Shown: positions 32,858 to 42,471, numbered from the stretch's first letter. The stretch is DNA of 64,000 bases from Streptomyces cinnamoneus (GCF_002939475.1 NZ_PKFQ01000001.1:2542001-2606000), one strand, 5' to 3'. Translations and numbers: made by a program. Notes: a model not told the origin generated them from the letters alone.

Positions 32858-34195
32858 TCAGTCCTCCGGCCGCGTCCGGTACAGCACCGTCAGCGCCAGG
32901 CCGGCGCCCAGGGCGATCAGCGTGGCGCCGACCGCCATCGACGTCTCCATCGGCGGGCCGCCGTGGGACAGCCCGCGGGCGTCCCCGGCCACGGCCGCCG
33001 CCCCCGCGACGTCGGGCGGGCCGGCCGCCGCGTCGGCCGGCAGCGTGGCGGGGGCGCTCGGGACCGGGGACGGGGCCGGCTCGGCCGTGTCCGGGTCGGC
33101 GGTCGGGCCCGTGCCGCATTCGGGGAGGGTGCCCTCGAAGGGGTAGGCGTGGATGGCCTGGCCCGCCGCGCCCGCCCCCGACTCGTGGGTCAGCGAACCG
33201 GCCGTGAAGAACCGCCCGTTCACCACCGGCACCGTCAGATGCGTGAGGCCGGCGCGGCGTCCGGCGAGCACCGCGCCGTCGAGCTGGCCGCTGCCCGTGA
33301 GCCGGATCTCCTTCGCGTCGGGGATGTTCCACAGCAGGCGTTCGCGGCGGACCCCGACGAGGGCCGTGGCGGAGCTGTTGACGACCTTCTTCGCGCTGCC
33401 GCGCGCGTTGGTGAGGTTGACCAGGACGGTGGCGTCGCGCGGCACGGCCTCGAAGACGAGGTCCTGGGGGGCGTCGGACCGGCCGGTGAGGTCGAAGGGG
33501 ACGTTGAAGACCTGGAGCGCGGACTTCCCGTCGCCGGTGAAGAGCGTGCGGTTCCCCTGGTTGACCGCGGTGCCCGTGGCCTTGCGCGGCACGCCCTTGT
33601 CGTACGCGTAGCAGGTGCTGGCCGAGGTCAGCTCCTCGCGCAGCTGCCGGTACTCGGCGACCGCGGCCTCGTCGTGCGCCGCCTTGGGGGCGACCGTCCC
33701 CGTCAGGGCGCCGGCGTACGCCACGGTGCCGGAGGCCGTGCCCTCCTCGGCCAGCAGCCGCTGGTGCGGGGCGATCCGCAGGTCACCGCCCACGCGCAGG
33801 TACGGCAGGCCGTTGTCGGGCGGCACCCGGGACCCGGTGCCCGCCGCGCCCACACGGTAGTACTCCGGGACGCCCCCGCCCTTGGCCATCTGGAAGGCAC
33901 CCAGGGTCACCACGCGCCCCTCGGCCTCGCCCGCCGCCTGGCGCACCGTGAAGTCGCCGCCGACGAAGACGTTCACGCCGTTGTCCCGGCCGGCGAAGGG
34001 CCCGCTGTGCGGCTCGGGGTACGTCTCCGGGCACGTACCCGGCACGCAGGGCCCGGGGCCGGCCGGCACCGGTTCGGTGCGGTCGGCGGCGGTGAAGGCG
34101 CAGGCCAGAAGGACGCCCCCCACGCTGATCAGGGCGGCCGTGACCGTGGCCGCCGGGCGGGTGGGCCGCCAGCGTGCGCGCTCCTCCTCACTCAT
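32858..34195 (-). CDS. Choice-of-anchor A family surface protein
   Basis: 445 residues. An N-terminal membrane/signal helix (ATVTAALISVGGVLLACAF) leads to a beta-rich domain starting with DNGVNVFVGGDFTVRQ and PYLRVGGDLRI, the choice-of-anchor A pattern. A Pro/Ala/Asp-rich spacer, then a C-terminal helix (MAVGATLIALGAGLALTVLY) and a basic end give a second membrane anchor; there is no LPxTG-like motif before it. No catalytic residues. The start ATG sits in an A+T-rich patch without a clear ribosome site, so a leaderless message or a different start is possible. Confidence 0.82.
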   Translation of the reverse strand: MSEEERARWRPTRPAATVTAALISVGGVLLACAFTAADRTEPVPAGPGPCVPGTCPETYPEPHSGPFAGRDNGVNVFVGGDFTVRQAAGEAEGRVVTLGAFQMAKGGGVPEYYRVGAAGTGSRVPPDNGLPYLRVGGDLRIAPHQRLLAEEGTASGTVAYAGALTGTVAPKAAHDEAAVAEYRQLREELTSASTCYAYDKGVPRKATGTAVNQGNRTLFTGDGKSALQVFNVPFDLTGRSDAPQDLVFEAVPRDATVLVNLTNARGSAKKVVNSSATALVGVRRERLLWNIPDAKEIRLTGSGQLDGAVLAGRRAGLTHLTVPVVNGRFFTAGSLTHESGAGAAGQAIHAYPFEGTLPECGTGPTADPDTAEPAPSPVPSAPATLPADAAAGPPDVAGAAAVAGDARGLSHGGPPMETSMAVGATLIALGAGLALTVLYRTRPED

Positions 34196-34298
34196 ATCCG
34201 AAAATATGCCCAGCCGTCGGGAAGGAACGCGGCAGTACACGCATGCGTGCCCCCGTACGGACCACCCTCACGCCCCCGTCTCGCCCTTCAGTCGGCCG

Positions 34299-35156
34299 CT
34301 AGGCGTCCTTGACCTGCTGCCGCTGCCGTCCCAGTCCTTCGATCTCCAGTTCCATCACGTCCCCGGCCCGCAGATACGGCTTCGGCGCGGGGCGGGAGAC
34401 CGCCACCCCCGCCGGTGTGCCCGTATTGATGACGTCCCCCGGATACAGCGTCATGAAGCGGCTCACATAGCGCACCAGGAAGGCCACGGGGAAGATCTGC
34501 TCCGCCGTGCTGGAATCCTGCATCAGCGCGCCGTTGACCCACAACCGCATGCGCAGGTCCTGGGGGTCGCGTATCTCGTCGGCGGTCACCAGCCAGGGCC
34601 CCAGCGGGTTGAAGGTCTCGCAGTTCTTGCCCTTGTCCCACTGGCCGCCCCGCTCGTTCTGGAACTCGCGTTCCGAGACGTCGTTCACCAGGGCGTAGCC
34701 GGCGACCGCCGCCATCGCCTCGTCGTCCGTCCGCAGAGAGCGCGCCGTACGCCCGATGACGACGGCCAGCTCGATCTCCCAGTCCGTCTTCTCGCTGCCG
34801 CGGGGCACCAGCACGGTGTCGTCCGGGCCGACGACCGTGTCCGGGGCCTTGAGGAACAGCACCGGTTCGGCCGGCGTGGCCATGCGGGCCGTGGCGACGA
34901 AGTCCCGGTAGTTCACCCCGATGCCGACGATCTTGCCGATACGGCCCAGCGGCGGGCCGATCCGCAGACCGTGCGGGTCGAGGGCGGGCAGGATGCGGGC
35001 CCCCGCTGCCGCCCGGATGCGGGACAGCGCGGCCTCGTCGCCGATCAGTGCCCCGTCCACGTCCCGTACCAGCGCGGACAGGTCGCGCAGCGTCCCGTCC
35101 TCCTCCAGCAGCGCCGGGCGCTCCGCCCCGGCGGGCCCGACACGCAGCAGTCTCAT
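34299..35156 (-). CDS. Fumarylacetoacetate hydrolase-family protein
   Basis: 285 residues. IGKIVGIGVNYRDFV, the metal-binding DWEIELAVVIG and NDVSEREFQNERGGQWDKGKNCETFNP identify the FAH fold acting as hydrolase, decarboxylase or isomerase on beta-dicarbonyl acids. The Glu-x-Glu metal ligands (EIEL) are present. Cytosolic. It has its own upstream region with a 23-base tandem repeat and no other ring-cleavage gene nearby, so the pathway is not apparent. Confidence 0.92.
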   Translation of the reverse strand: MRLLRVGPAGAERPALLEEDGTLRDLSALVRDVDGALIGDEAALSRIRAAAGARILPALDPHGLRIGPPLGRIGKIVGIGVNYRDFVATARMATPAEPVLFLKAPDTVVGPDDTVLVPRGSEKTDWEIELAVVIGRTARSLRTDDEAMAAVAGYALVNDVSEREFQNERGGQWDKGKNCETFNPLGPWLVTADEIRDPQDLRMRLWVNGALMQDSSTAEQIFPVAFLVRYVSRFMTLYPGDVINTGTPAGVAVSRPAPKPYLRAGDVMELEIEGLGRQRQQVKDA

Positions 35157-35281
35157 CGCCCCACCCCCGCCTCACAACGTCGTCGGCCCCGCGTTGATCG
35201 TCCAAGAACGGACGTCCACTCCACAAGCCCCCTTTCGGTCCCTGGACCCCTGTGTGACGCACGACTCCCCCTGTGTGACCC

Positions 35282-35327
35282 ACGGCTCCCCGCCGGGGTG
35301 GGGGACGGCTCCCCGCCGGGGTGGGGA
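35282..35327. repeat. Tandem repeat, 23 bases x 2
   Basis: The unit ACGGCTCCCCGCCGGGGTGG plus GGG occurs twice in tandem, each copy containing a CCCCGCCGGGG hairpin. It lies between the FAH and YidC genes. Confidence 0.8.
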
Positions 35328-35340
35328 CGGTGCTTCTCCC

Positions 35341-36123
35341 CTACGCCACCGCCGACTTGCCCTTGCTCCCGCTCTTCCCGCCCCCGGTCCGCGGCGTGCG
35401 CAGCCCCTTCAGGCAGGCCCGCTCCACCGCGCTCCAGGTCGTGCTGGTCACCAGGTACAGCCCGGCCGCGAGCGGGACGACGGCGACCGTGACCAGCGTG
35501 CCGAAGGACAGCAGGGGCGCCACCTTGGCCACCTTCGCCATCGCCGCCGTGGCCGGGTCGTCCGCTCCCGCCGTGCCGTCCGTGCCGGGCAGCGCGGCCG
35601 CCGCCGCGCGGGCGGTGCGGTACGTCCACGTGGCGACCGCCGCGACGAGCGCGAACAGGCCCAGATAGACCAGGCCCCGGGCGCCGAACACCCCGCCGTC
35701 GCCGAGCGCGTCCGCCCAGCGGCCGCCGAGCGGCGCCCCCAGCAGCGCGTGGTCGAGCAGTCCGGAACCGCCGGAGCCGGTGGAGAACAGGTGGTACATC
35801 ACGTAGAACACCGGCAGCTGGGGCAGCATCGGCAGGAAGCCGCCCAGCGGGGACACTCCTTCCTTCTTGTGCAGCTCACCCATCGCGCGGACCAGCCGCT
35901 CCGGGTCGTTCTTGTGGCGGCGCCGGAGCTTCGCCACCTGCGGGGCCAACTCGGCGCGCCTGCGCTCGCCGCGCGCCGCCGACCGGGCCAGCGGGTGCAG
36001 GGCGAGCCGTACGCCCAGCGTCACCAGGATGATCGCAGCGGCCGTCGCCGAGGCGCCGAACAGCGGGTCGAGCGCGTCGGCGAGGTGGGAGAGAAGTGAA
36101 CCAAGGGTCGGGAAAAGAGACAT
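35341..36123 (-). CDS. YidC/Oxa1-type membrane insertase paralogue
   Basis: 260 residues with about four to five membrane segments. The hydrophilic groove loop carries LVRAMGELHKKEGVSPLGGFLPMLPQLPVFYV, diagnostic of the family, with the groove Arg region in GVRLALHPLARSA. The basic C-terminal tail (RTGGGKSGSKGKSAVA) can bind ribosomes. It is shorter than the housekeeping YidC beside rpmH, so it is a second copy with a possibly narrower client range. GGAGGG precedes the ATG. A DUF6412-like membrane protein lies upstream in the same orientation. Confidence 0.9.
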   Translation of the reverse strand: MSLFPTLGSLLSHLADALDPLFGASATAAAIILVTLGVRLALHPLARSAARGERRRAELAPQVAKLRRRHKNDPERLVRAMGELHKKEGVSPLGGFLPMLPQLPVFYVMYHLFSTGSGGSGLLDHALLGAPLGGRWADALGDGGVFGARGLVYLGLFALVAAVATWTYRTARAAAAALPGTDGTAGADDPATAAMAKVAKVAPLLSFGTLVTVAVVPLAAGLYLVTSTTWSAVERACLKGLRTPRTGGGKSGSKGKSAVA

Positions 36124-36380
36124 GGGTGAGCCCTCCAGGGGTCCCGTCGTGCCGAAAGAAGCGGGAACTGCGCGTTCGGCGTGACGAGCCGCATGGGTTG
36201 GCGCGACGCTGCGGAGGTCCGCAGCCCGCCCGGTGCCGCCCGGCGCCCGGCCGGTGCCTGCCTGAAGCAGGGCCGGCCGGGCCCCCACCCGTCCATCGAC
36301 CGGTGTGCGACCGGTGCGCGGAGGGGCACGGGGGTGTGGCGGGAACGCGGCGTGGCTGCGGTCGGTCCGCGGACGTCGGT

Positions 36381-36409
36381 GACATGCCGGGGTGACTTAC
36401 CGGCATGTC
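36381..36409 (-). terminator. Terminator after the DUF6412-like gene
   Basis: GACATGCCGG and CCGGCATGTC, ten base pairs with a 9-base loop. It lies in the 312-base spacer between the YidC-like start and the upstream gene, which otherwise shows only GC-rich sequence with no gene. Confidence 0.65.
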
Positions 36410-36435
36410 CACGGGCCCTCGGGCCCGCGGGGCGC

Positions 36436-36753
36436 CTATGCGGCCGTCAGGAGGGGACGGCCGGGCGCTCGGGGCCGTCGACGGCCCTGGGCGTCGGGAT
36501 CGCGCTGGGCGAGGAACGCCGTACGCAGCTCCCGGTCCCGTATCGCGGTGCGTATGCGCGTCGGCGTGAGCGGCCCGCTGCCCGTGCGGGCCGCGGCCAC
36601 GGCGCTCAGCAGCAGCGCGGCGGCGGTCACGACGGAGGTGGCGGCGGCGAACGCGACGGCGCTCATCAGACCGCTCAAGGTGCTCTGCGCGAGGAACAGT
36701 TCGGCGAGGACATAGAGCAGCACGCTCATGTGCGTACGCAGCGTGGTCTTCAC
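36436..36753 (-). CDS. Small membrane protein, DUF6412-like
   Basis: 105 residues from a GTG (two adjacent GTGs; the second has better spacing to GGGGGAG). Two membrane helices are seen (MSVLLYVLAELFLAQSTLSG and AVAFAAATSVVTAAALLLSA), then a basic tail (IRDRELRTAFLAQRDPDAQG). Streptomyces commonly place such a protein next to a YidC paralogue. Function unknown; possibly a partner or client of the insertase. Confidence 0.75.
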   Translation of the reverse strand: MKTTLRTHMSVLLYVLAELFLAQSTLSGLMSAVAFAAATSVVTAAALLLSAVAAARTGSGPLTPTRIRTAIRDRELRTAFLAQRDPDAQGRRRPRAPGRPLLTAA

Positions 36754-36837
36754 CACGGCACTCCCCCTCCGTCGAACCCCCGGGGCGAGCGCGACCGGAT
36801 CGAACTCCCGGTCGCATCTCACCGACTGGTCCCGATC

Positions 36838-38361
36838 CTAGACCCCGCCACCGACAACGGCACCGGCGGACCCGTCCCGCCCCGGATCCCGGGCCAGCAC
36901 CTCGTCGTCGGGACGCGCGTCCACGGGCTTCGGCCCCAGCCACGACACCACCAGCGCCACCGCCACGTTCAGCCCGAGCGCCACCGCCCCGGCGTTCGCG
37001 CCCCCCACGGGGTCGTGCTCGGTGAAGACGAGGGCGCACACCAGCGCACCGCCCGCCACCAGACCGCTCACCGCTCCCCACAGCGTCAACCGCCGCCACA
37101 CCAGGCCCAGCAGGATCATCGGTACGAGCTGCGCCATGCCCTCGTACGAGATGAGCGAGAGCCGCACCAGCGTGTTGGGGGCGGTGTAGGTCATGACCAG
37201 GGCCAGCACCCCGGACGCCACCACGACGATCTGCGCCGCGGCCTTCTGCCGGTCCGGCCGCCGGGCCAGCGCGGGAACGGCGCCCAGCGCGCTGCGGCCC
37301 CACATCGTGCCGATGACCAGCATGAACACCGCCATGGGCACGATCGACGACAGCGCCGCCGCCACACCGATCAGGCCCACCGCCCAGGCCGGCAGCGAGT
37401 CGACCACCAGTTTGAAGAGCGCGAGGTTCGACCCCGCGCCGGTCAGCCCCGGCACCACGAAGACCGCCGCCATGCCCAGCAGCATCGGCACGAACAGCAG
37501 CACGTTGTAGAGCGGCAGCAGCATCGCGTTGCGCCGCAGGGCGTCGGCGTTGCGCGCCCCCAGATAGCCCGCCACGGTGGTCGGGAAGATGACGACCGTC
37601 AGGGAGTTCAGCAGGCTCGTGCTGACGAACCAGCTGCCGTCCAGGCCGCTGCCGCCGTGGCCGCTGAAGGTCAGCCAGTCCGGCTTCTCCGCCACGACGC
37701 GGTCCAGGAAGGGGCCGTAGCCGTCGAAGTAGTGCAGGGGCACGTAGACGGCGAGGAAGCCCAGCGTGCCGATGACCAGCACGTCCTTGAGCACCGACAC
37801 CCAGGCGCTGCCGCGCAGCCCGCTCACCACCACGAAGCCGGTCGTCACGGCGAACGCGATGAAGTAGGCCCAGTTCAGGCTGATCGCGCCGTAGGAGATG
37901 GTCGAGACGACCACGCCCATGCCCGTGATCTGGAGCTGGATGTACGGCAGCAGGCAGACCGTCGCCAGGACGGCAACCGCCGTGCCGAGCCAGGGGCGGC
38001 CGTAGCGATGGGCCACCATGTCCGTGATGGTCACGAGGCCGTGCCGGCGGGCGTAGGCCCACAGGGTGGGGCCGACGACGTACCCGATGGCGTAGCCGCA
38101 CGACATGTACGCGATGACGTAGAGGACCGGGGCGCCGTAGTTGTAGCCCCAGCCGGCGGCGCCGAGGTAGCTGAAGCTCGTGTAGCCCTCACCGGCCATC
38201 AGCACCCAGATGAAGACCGTCCCCAGGCTGCGGCCGCCCACCGACCACTCGGTGATGCCGCCGCCGCTGCCCCGGCCGCGGACGGCGAGGAGCCCCAGGG
38301 CGACGGTGAGGACCATGAAGACGCCGAAGACGGCTGTGGCGATCGTCGCGTCGGCGCTCAT
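36838..38361 (-). CDS. Sodium/solute symporter (SSS family)
   Basis: 507 residues with about 13 membrane helices. WSVGGRSLGTVFIWVLMAGEGYTSFSYLGAAGWGY is the SSS signature region, and GYVVGPTLWAYARRHGLVTITDMVAHRYG follows. The closest kinds carry monocarboxylates, acetate or solutes like proline; the cargo cannot be read. Its ATG overlaps the stop of the DUF3311 gene upstream (ATGA), a common actinobacterial pairing in which DUF3311 is probably an accessory subunit. Confidence 0.92.
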   Translation of the reverse strand: MSADATIATAVFGVFMVLTVALGLLAVRGRGSGGGITEWSVGGRSLGTVFIWVLMAGEGYTSFSYLGAAGWGYNYGAPVLYVIAYMSCGYAIGYVVGPTLWAYARRHGLVTITDMVAHRYGRPWLGTAVAVLATVCLLPYIQLQITGMGVVVSTISYGAISLNWAYFIAFAVTTGFVVVSGLRGSAWVSVLKDVLVIGTLGFLAVYVPLHYFDGYGPFLDRVVAEKPDWLTFSGHGGSGLDGSWFVSTSLLNSLTVVIFPTTVAGYLGARNADALRRNAMLLPLYNVLLFVPMLLGMAAVFVVPGLTGAGSNLALFKLVVDSLPAWAVGLIGVAAALSSIVPMAVFMLVIGTMWGRSALGAVPALARRPDRQKAAAQIVVVASGVLALVMTYTAPNTLVRLSLISYEGMAQLVPMILLGLVWRRLTLWGAVSGLVAGGALVCALVFTEHDPVGGANAGAVALGLNVAVALVVSWLGPKPVDARPDDEVLARDPGRDGSAGAVVGGGV

Positions 38362-38558
38362 GCGCGGCCTCGCCTGCGGTCGCCCCGCCAGGCGAGGAAG
38401 ACGGCCAGCGGGGTCAGCAGGGTCGCCAGCAGCAGCCAGAAGAAGAGGAAGGGCAGGCCGAGGACGGTGGGGCGGACGCGGTCCACCAAGGGCAGGACGC
38501 CCAGGTAGAGCACGTACGGGGCCAGCAGCCACAGCAAAGTGGGACGTTTCTTCAACAC
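38358..38558 (-). CDS. DUF3311 small membrane protein, symporter partner
   Basis: 66 residues from a GTG; two hydrophobic helices (LLWLLAPYVLYLGVLPLVD and LGLPFLFFWLLLATLLTPLAV) and a basic tail. It overlaps the symporter start by four bases. DUF3311 proteins nearly always accompany an SSS transporter; a stabilising role is inferred. A start at upstream GTG codons is also possible. Confidence 0.85.
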   Translation of the reverse strand: MLKKRPTLLWLLAPYVLYLGVLPLVDRVRPTVLGLPFLFFWLLLATLLTPLAVFLAWRGDRRRGRA

Positions 38559-38656
38559 GACGTCGACCCTAGGTCGTGGCGGGGTGGATTCCTTCCCCTT
38601 AACCGCCCCTTCCCGCCGGCCCCGAGCCGGTCCCCGAACCGGTCCCCGACCCGGGA

Positions 38657-40072
38657 CTACGCCCCCAGCAGCCTCGACACCGTGTAGATCGCGAGGCCCG
38701 CCAGCGCGCCCACCACCGTGCCGTTGATCCTGATGAACTGCAGGTCGCGGCCGATGTGGGCCTCGATCTTGCGGGAGGTGTGCTCCGCGTCCCAGCCGGC
38801 GACGGTGTCCGTGATCAGGGAGGTGACCTCGTCCCGGTAGGTCGTCACCACGTACACGGCCGCGTCCTCCAGCCAGCCGTCGACCTTGCCCCGCAGCCGG
38901 TCGTCGGCCGTCATCCGGGCGCCCAGGGAGAGGATCGAGGCGCGGGTCCGCTGCCGGAGCTCGCTGCGCTCGTCCTCGGCCGCCGCCACGACCATCGCCC
39001 GCACCGAGGACCAGGCCGAGGCGATCACGTCCTGCACCTCGCCCCTGCCCAGCACGTCCGACTTCAGGCGCTCGACGCGGGTCCGGGTGTCGTCGTCCGT
39101 CTGGAGGTCGTGCGCGAAGTCGGCGAGGAAGCGGTCGACCGCGCCGCGCGCCGGATGGTCCGGCATGTCGCGCATCTCCGTCACGAAGCGCAGCAGTTCC
39201 TTGTAGACGCGCTCGCCGACCTTGCGGTCCACGAACCGCGGGGTCCAGCCCGGGGCGCCTCCCGTGACGGCCTGCATCACCGAGTCGCTGTGCTCGACGA
39301 GCCAGTCGTGGGCCCGTACGCACACCAGGTCGACGACCCTGCGGTGGCCGCCGTCCGCGACGACCTTCTCCAGCAGGGCGCCGGCGCCCGGCGCGATCTC
39401 CACCGCCTCCGCCCGGCGGGTGATGGCCTCGTCGACCACGGCCTGCACGTCGGCGTCGCGCAGGACGGTCAGGGCGCCGCGCAGCGCCGTGGCCAGTTCG
39501 GCGGTCACCCGGTCGGCGTGGGCGGGCTCGGCGAGCCAGGCGCCCAGGCGGGAGCCGATGCCGACGGCGCGCAGCCGGAGGCGGATCACCTCGCCGGAGA
39601 GGAAGTTCTCCCCGACGAACTCACCGAGGTTCTGCCCGAGCTGGTCCTTCTTGGTCGGGATGATCGCCGTGTGCGGGATCGGCAGGCCGAGGGGTCGCCG
39701 GAAGAGGGCGGTGACGGCGAACCAGTCGGCCAGCGCACCGACCATGCCGGCCTCCGCCGCGGCCGCCACGTAACCGGCCCAGGCGCCGGCACCCGCGGCT
39801 GTCGAGGTCTGCGCCCACGTCGCGAGCGCGTACACCAGGGCGACGGCCAGCAGCAGGCCCGTCGCCAGCGCCTTCATGCGGCGCACGCCGCGCCGCTTCT
39901 CCTCGTCGGCCGCGCTGTAGGTGAATCCGCCCGGCGCAGTGGGCATCACTCCAGCAGCGGACGCCGCGCCCGCCTCCCGGCCGCCAGCCGGCCGCCCGCC
40001 CGGGCCGCTCCCCCCACTCCGGCGGCCCCGAAGATCCTGCGCACCCTGCCGCGAGCCCTGCGACCTTTTCAT
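38657..40072 (-). CDS. DUF445 family membrane protein
   Basis: 471 residues. A basic, low-complexity N-terminus is followed by EEKRRGVRRMKALATGLLLAVALVY and the family signature YVAAAAEAGMVGALADWFAVTALFRRPLG, then a long helical region and a final membrane helix near VVGALAGLAIYTVSRLL. Two membrane ends with a long cytosolic or external coil in between is the family layout. Function unknown. The start is uncertain by several codons (ATG at 40072 or 39946). Confidence 0.88.
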   Translation of the reverse strand: MKRSQGSRQGAQDLRGRRSGGSGPGGRPAGGREAGAASAAGVMPTAPGGFTYSAADEEKRRGVRRMKALATGLLLAVALVYALATWAQTSTAAGAGAWAGYVAAAAEAGMVGALADWFAVTALFRRPLGLPIPHTAIIPTKKDQLGQNLGEFVGENFLSGEVIRLRLRAVGIGSRLGAWLAEPAHADRVTAELATALRGALTVLRDADVQAVVDEAITRRAEAVEIAPGAGALLEKVVADGGHRRVVDLVCVRAHDWLVEHSDSVMQAVTGGAPGWTPRFVDRKVGERVYKELLRFVTEMRDMPDHPARGAVDRFLADFAHDLQTDDDTRTRVERLKSDVLGRGEVQDVIASAWSSVRAMVVAAAEDERSELRQRTRASILSLGARMTADDRLRGKVDGWLEDAAVYVVTTYRDEVTSLITDTVAGWDAEHTSRKIEAHIGRDLQFIRINGTVVGALAGLAIYTVSRLLGA

Positions 40073-40362
40073 CCGCACCACCCGTTCCGACCGGTCCGGC
40101 CGTCCTCACGTGCATTGTCCCTACCCGACCGACTCGGGGAACGGTCCATGAGTTCCCCGCGTCTGACAAGTCGCACCGGTCACGTCGCTCGCGACCCGGC
40201 GCACGCGCCCCCGCCTCCCCCCTGCCGCCGCGACCGCCCCCACCCCACGTGGGATCATGAGGCGGCGGCCGGACCGCGCGGGTGCCGCCGCCGGCCGGCT
40301 GTCCGACCCCGGTTCCCCCCACCGGAGCCGTACGCTCCGCCGTCCCCAGGAGACATCCGCAC

Positions 40363-41688
40363 ATGAACAGGCCACCCCTGCCCCGCGGCGCGGCCTACGC
40401 CGTGCTCGCCGCGCTGGCGGCCGTGGTGATCGTGGTCTCGACCGCGATATTCCTCGGGGTCGGCGGCCCCGGGGACGACTCGGACCGGGGCCCGCGCGCG
40501 CCCCGCCGCTCCGCCGCGCCCGCCGTGACGGGCGGCTGGACCGGCTCCTGGTCCACCTCCCCCGCGGCCGCGGAACCGAACACCGCGCACGGATTCGCGG
40601 ACCAGACCATCCGGAACGTGGTACACACCACGCTCGCCGGCAGCAGCGCCCGCATCCAGCTCTCCAACCTCTACGGCACCCAGCCCCTGGCCATCAGCCA
40701 CGCCACCCTGGCGCTGGCCGCGGCCCCCCACAGCCCGGCCGCCGAGCCCGGCAGCATGCGGCCGATCACCTTCGGCGGGCAGCCCACGGCGATCATCCCG
40801 GCGGGTCAGGCGCTGGTCAGCGACCCGGTCCGGTTCACCGTCCCCTACGCGGCCGACCTGCTGGTGACCACGTACTCGCCCACGCCCTCGGGCCCGGCGA
40901 CCTTCCACCCGCACGCCCGCCAGACGTCCTACCTCGCGGACGGCGACCAGGCCGACGCCACCGACGGCGCGCCCTTCGTCACCCGGACCACCTACTGGCG
41001 CTACCTCACCGGTGTGGACGTCTGGAACTCCGAGGCCCACGGCTCGGTCGCGGTGCTGGGCGACTCGATCACGGACGGCGTGTCCGCCACGGTGGACGCC
41101 GACCACCGCTGGACGGACTACCTCGCCGCCCGCCTGAACAGCGAGCCCGGCGCCCCGCGCTACGGCGTCCTCAACGAGGGCATCAGCGGCAACCGCGTCC
41201 TGCTCAGCGGCCAGGGGGCGTCGCCCACCGCCAATCCCAGCGCCCTGGAGCGCTTCGACCGCGACGTCCTCTCCCGCGCGGGCGTCCGCGTCGTGGTGGT
41301 GGAACTGGGCATCAACGACATCCTGCGCCAGCCCCAGCAGGCCGACCCCGGCCGGATCACGGCGGGGCTGCGGCAGCTGGTCGACCGGGCGCACCTGCGG
41401 GGCCTGCGGGTGATCGGCTCCACTCTGACGCCGTTCGGCGGGCGCACGGGCGCCGGTCCCCAGCACGAGGCCGTGCGCCAGGGGGTCAACGAGGAGATCC
41501 GCGCCGGGCGCGTCTTCGACGACGTCGTGGACTTCGACCAGGCACTGCGCGACCCGGAGCAGCCGCAGCGGCTGCTGCCGGCGTACGACTGCGGCGACCA
41601 CCTGCACCCGAGCGACGCGGGCTACCGGGCCATGGCCGACACCTTGGACGTGGAGAAGCTCAAGGCGCAGCCGGCCGCGGCGCTCTGA
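40363..41688 (+). CDS. Secreted or membrane-anchored SGNH/GDSL hydrolase
   Basis: 441 residues; ATG with AGGAG 9 bases upstream. An N-terminal membrane helix, a Pro/Arg linker, then an N-terminal beta domain (WTGSWSTSPAA typical of the family) and the SGNH domain: block I VAVLGDSITDG, block II GISGNRVL, block III GINDI, and DHLHPSDAGY with the catalytic Asp/His. It deacetylates or deesterifies an extracellular glycan or lipid. Neighbouring genes give no substrate hint. Confidence 0.92.
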   Translation: MNRPPLPRGAAYAVLAALAAVVIVVSTAIFLGVGGPGDDSDRGPRAPRRSAAPAVTGGWTGSWSTSPAAAEPNTAHGFADQTIRNVVHTTLAGSSARIQLSNLYGTQPLAISHATLALAAAPHSPAAEPGSMRPITFGGQPTAIIPAGQALVSDPVRFTVPYAADLLVTTYSPTPSGPATFHPHARQTSYLADGDQADATDGAPFVTRTTYWRYLTGVDVWNSEAHGSVAVLGDSITDGVSATVDADHRWTDYLAARLNSEPGAPRYGVLNEGISGNRVLLSGQGASPTANPSALERFDRDVLSRAGVRVVVVELGINDILRQPQQADPGRITAGLRQLVDRAHLRGLRVIGSTLTPFGGRTGAGPQHEAVRQGVNEEIRAGRVFDDVVDFDQALRDPEQPQRLLPAYDCGDHLHPSDAGYRAMADTLDVEKLKAQPAAAL

Positions 41689-41735
41689 GCGGGCGGGGGC
41701 GGCGGGAGCCGGTCGGGGAGCGGCTGCGGAAACGA

Positions 41736-42422
41736 TCACTCCAGCGTCTTGCGCCCGTCCCCCCACCCGTCGCCGCGCTCCAGCCGCCGCTGCTCGCGGC
41801 GCTCCTCGCGCAGCCGCTTGCGCTCGGCCTTGGTGACCTTGCGGTCGACGCCGACGCCGCCCCAGAAGGCGAAGCCGGTGACGCGCACCGTGGGCGAGCC
41901 CGGAGTGCCCGTGCCGGAGGCCTTGTCGTCGAAGCCGCCCATGACGCCGATGCCGCTGACGTGCACGTCGAGGTCCGGCGGCACGGTGACCTGCATGCCG
42001 CCCATGACGGCGATGCAGCGGATGACCACCTCGCGGTCCTCGAAACGCGCCTCGCGCAGGTCGATCTCACCGCCGCCCCAGAAGCAGAAGGCCGTGAACA
42101 CACGGGGCACGGTCCAGCCGCCCTTGCGCTGGAAGCCGCCGACGATGCCGACGGCGCCCCGGGAGGTCGCCGTACCGCCGATCCGGGCGGCCCAGTCGCC
42201 CGCCTCCGCCCGCTCCGGGGCGGCCGACGCGGCCGACGGCACCGGCAGGTCCCGTACGAGCGGCTCCAGGTCGGCGTGCGTACGGGCCTTGTAGGCGGCC
42301 TCCAGGCGCTCGTCGAACTCCTCCATGTCCAGCCGCCCTTCGGCGACGGCCTCGCGCAACGCCTCGGCAACACGCTCACGCTCCGCGTCGGAGGCTCGCA
42401 TCTCAGGAAGTTCGCTGCTCAT
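41736..42422 (-). CDS. DUF1707 protein with C-terminal LiaF/DUF4097-like barrel
   Basis: 228 residues. The N-terminal DUF1707 helix pair (MRASDAERERVAEALREAVAEGRLDMEEFDERL) is followed by a Ser/Ala/Glu linker and a repetitive Gly-rich beta region (FCFWGGGEIDLREA, AVMGGMQVTVP, GIGVMGGFDD, GFAFWGGVGVD), like the envelope-stress LiaF/VraT-type domain. No membrane segment, so it is a cytosolic or peripheral protein. A very basic C-terminal coil ends it. Role unknown, possibly sensing. Confidence 0.88.
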   Translation of the reverse strand: MSSELPEMRASDAERERVAEALREAVAEGRLDMEEFDERLEAAYKARTHADLEPLVRDLPVPSAASAAPERAEAGDWAARIGGTATSRGAVGIVGGFQRKGGWTVPRVFTAFCFWGGGEIDLREARFEDREVVIRCIAVMGGMQVTVPPDLDVHVSGIGVMGGFDDKASGTGTPGSPTVRVTGFAFWGGVGVDRKVTKAERKRLREERREQRRLERGDGWGDGRKTLE

Positions 42423-42471
42423 GGCAACCCACACTAAGGCCTGCACCGGACGGAACCCTTGGCTCCGCAGG

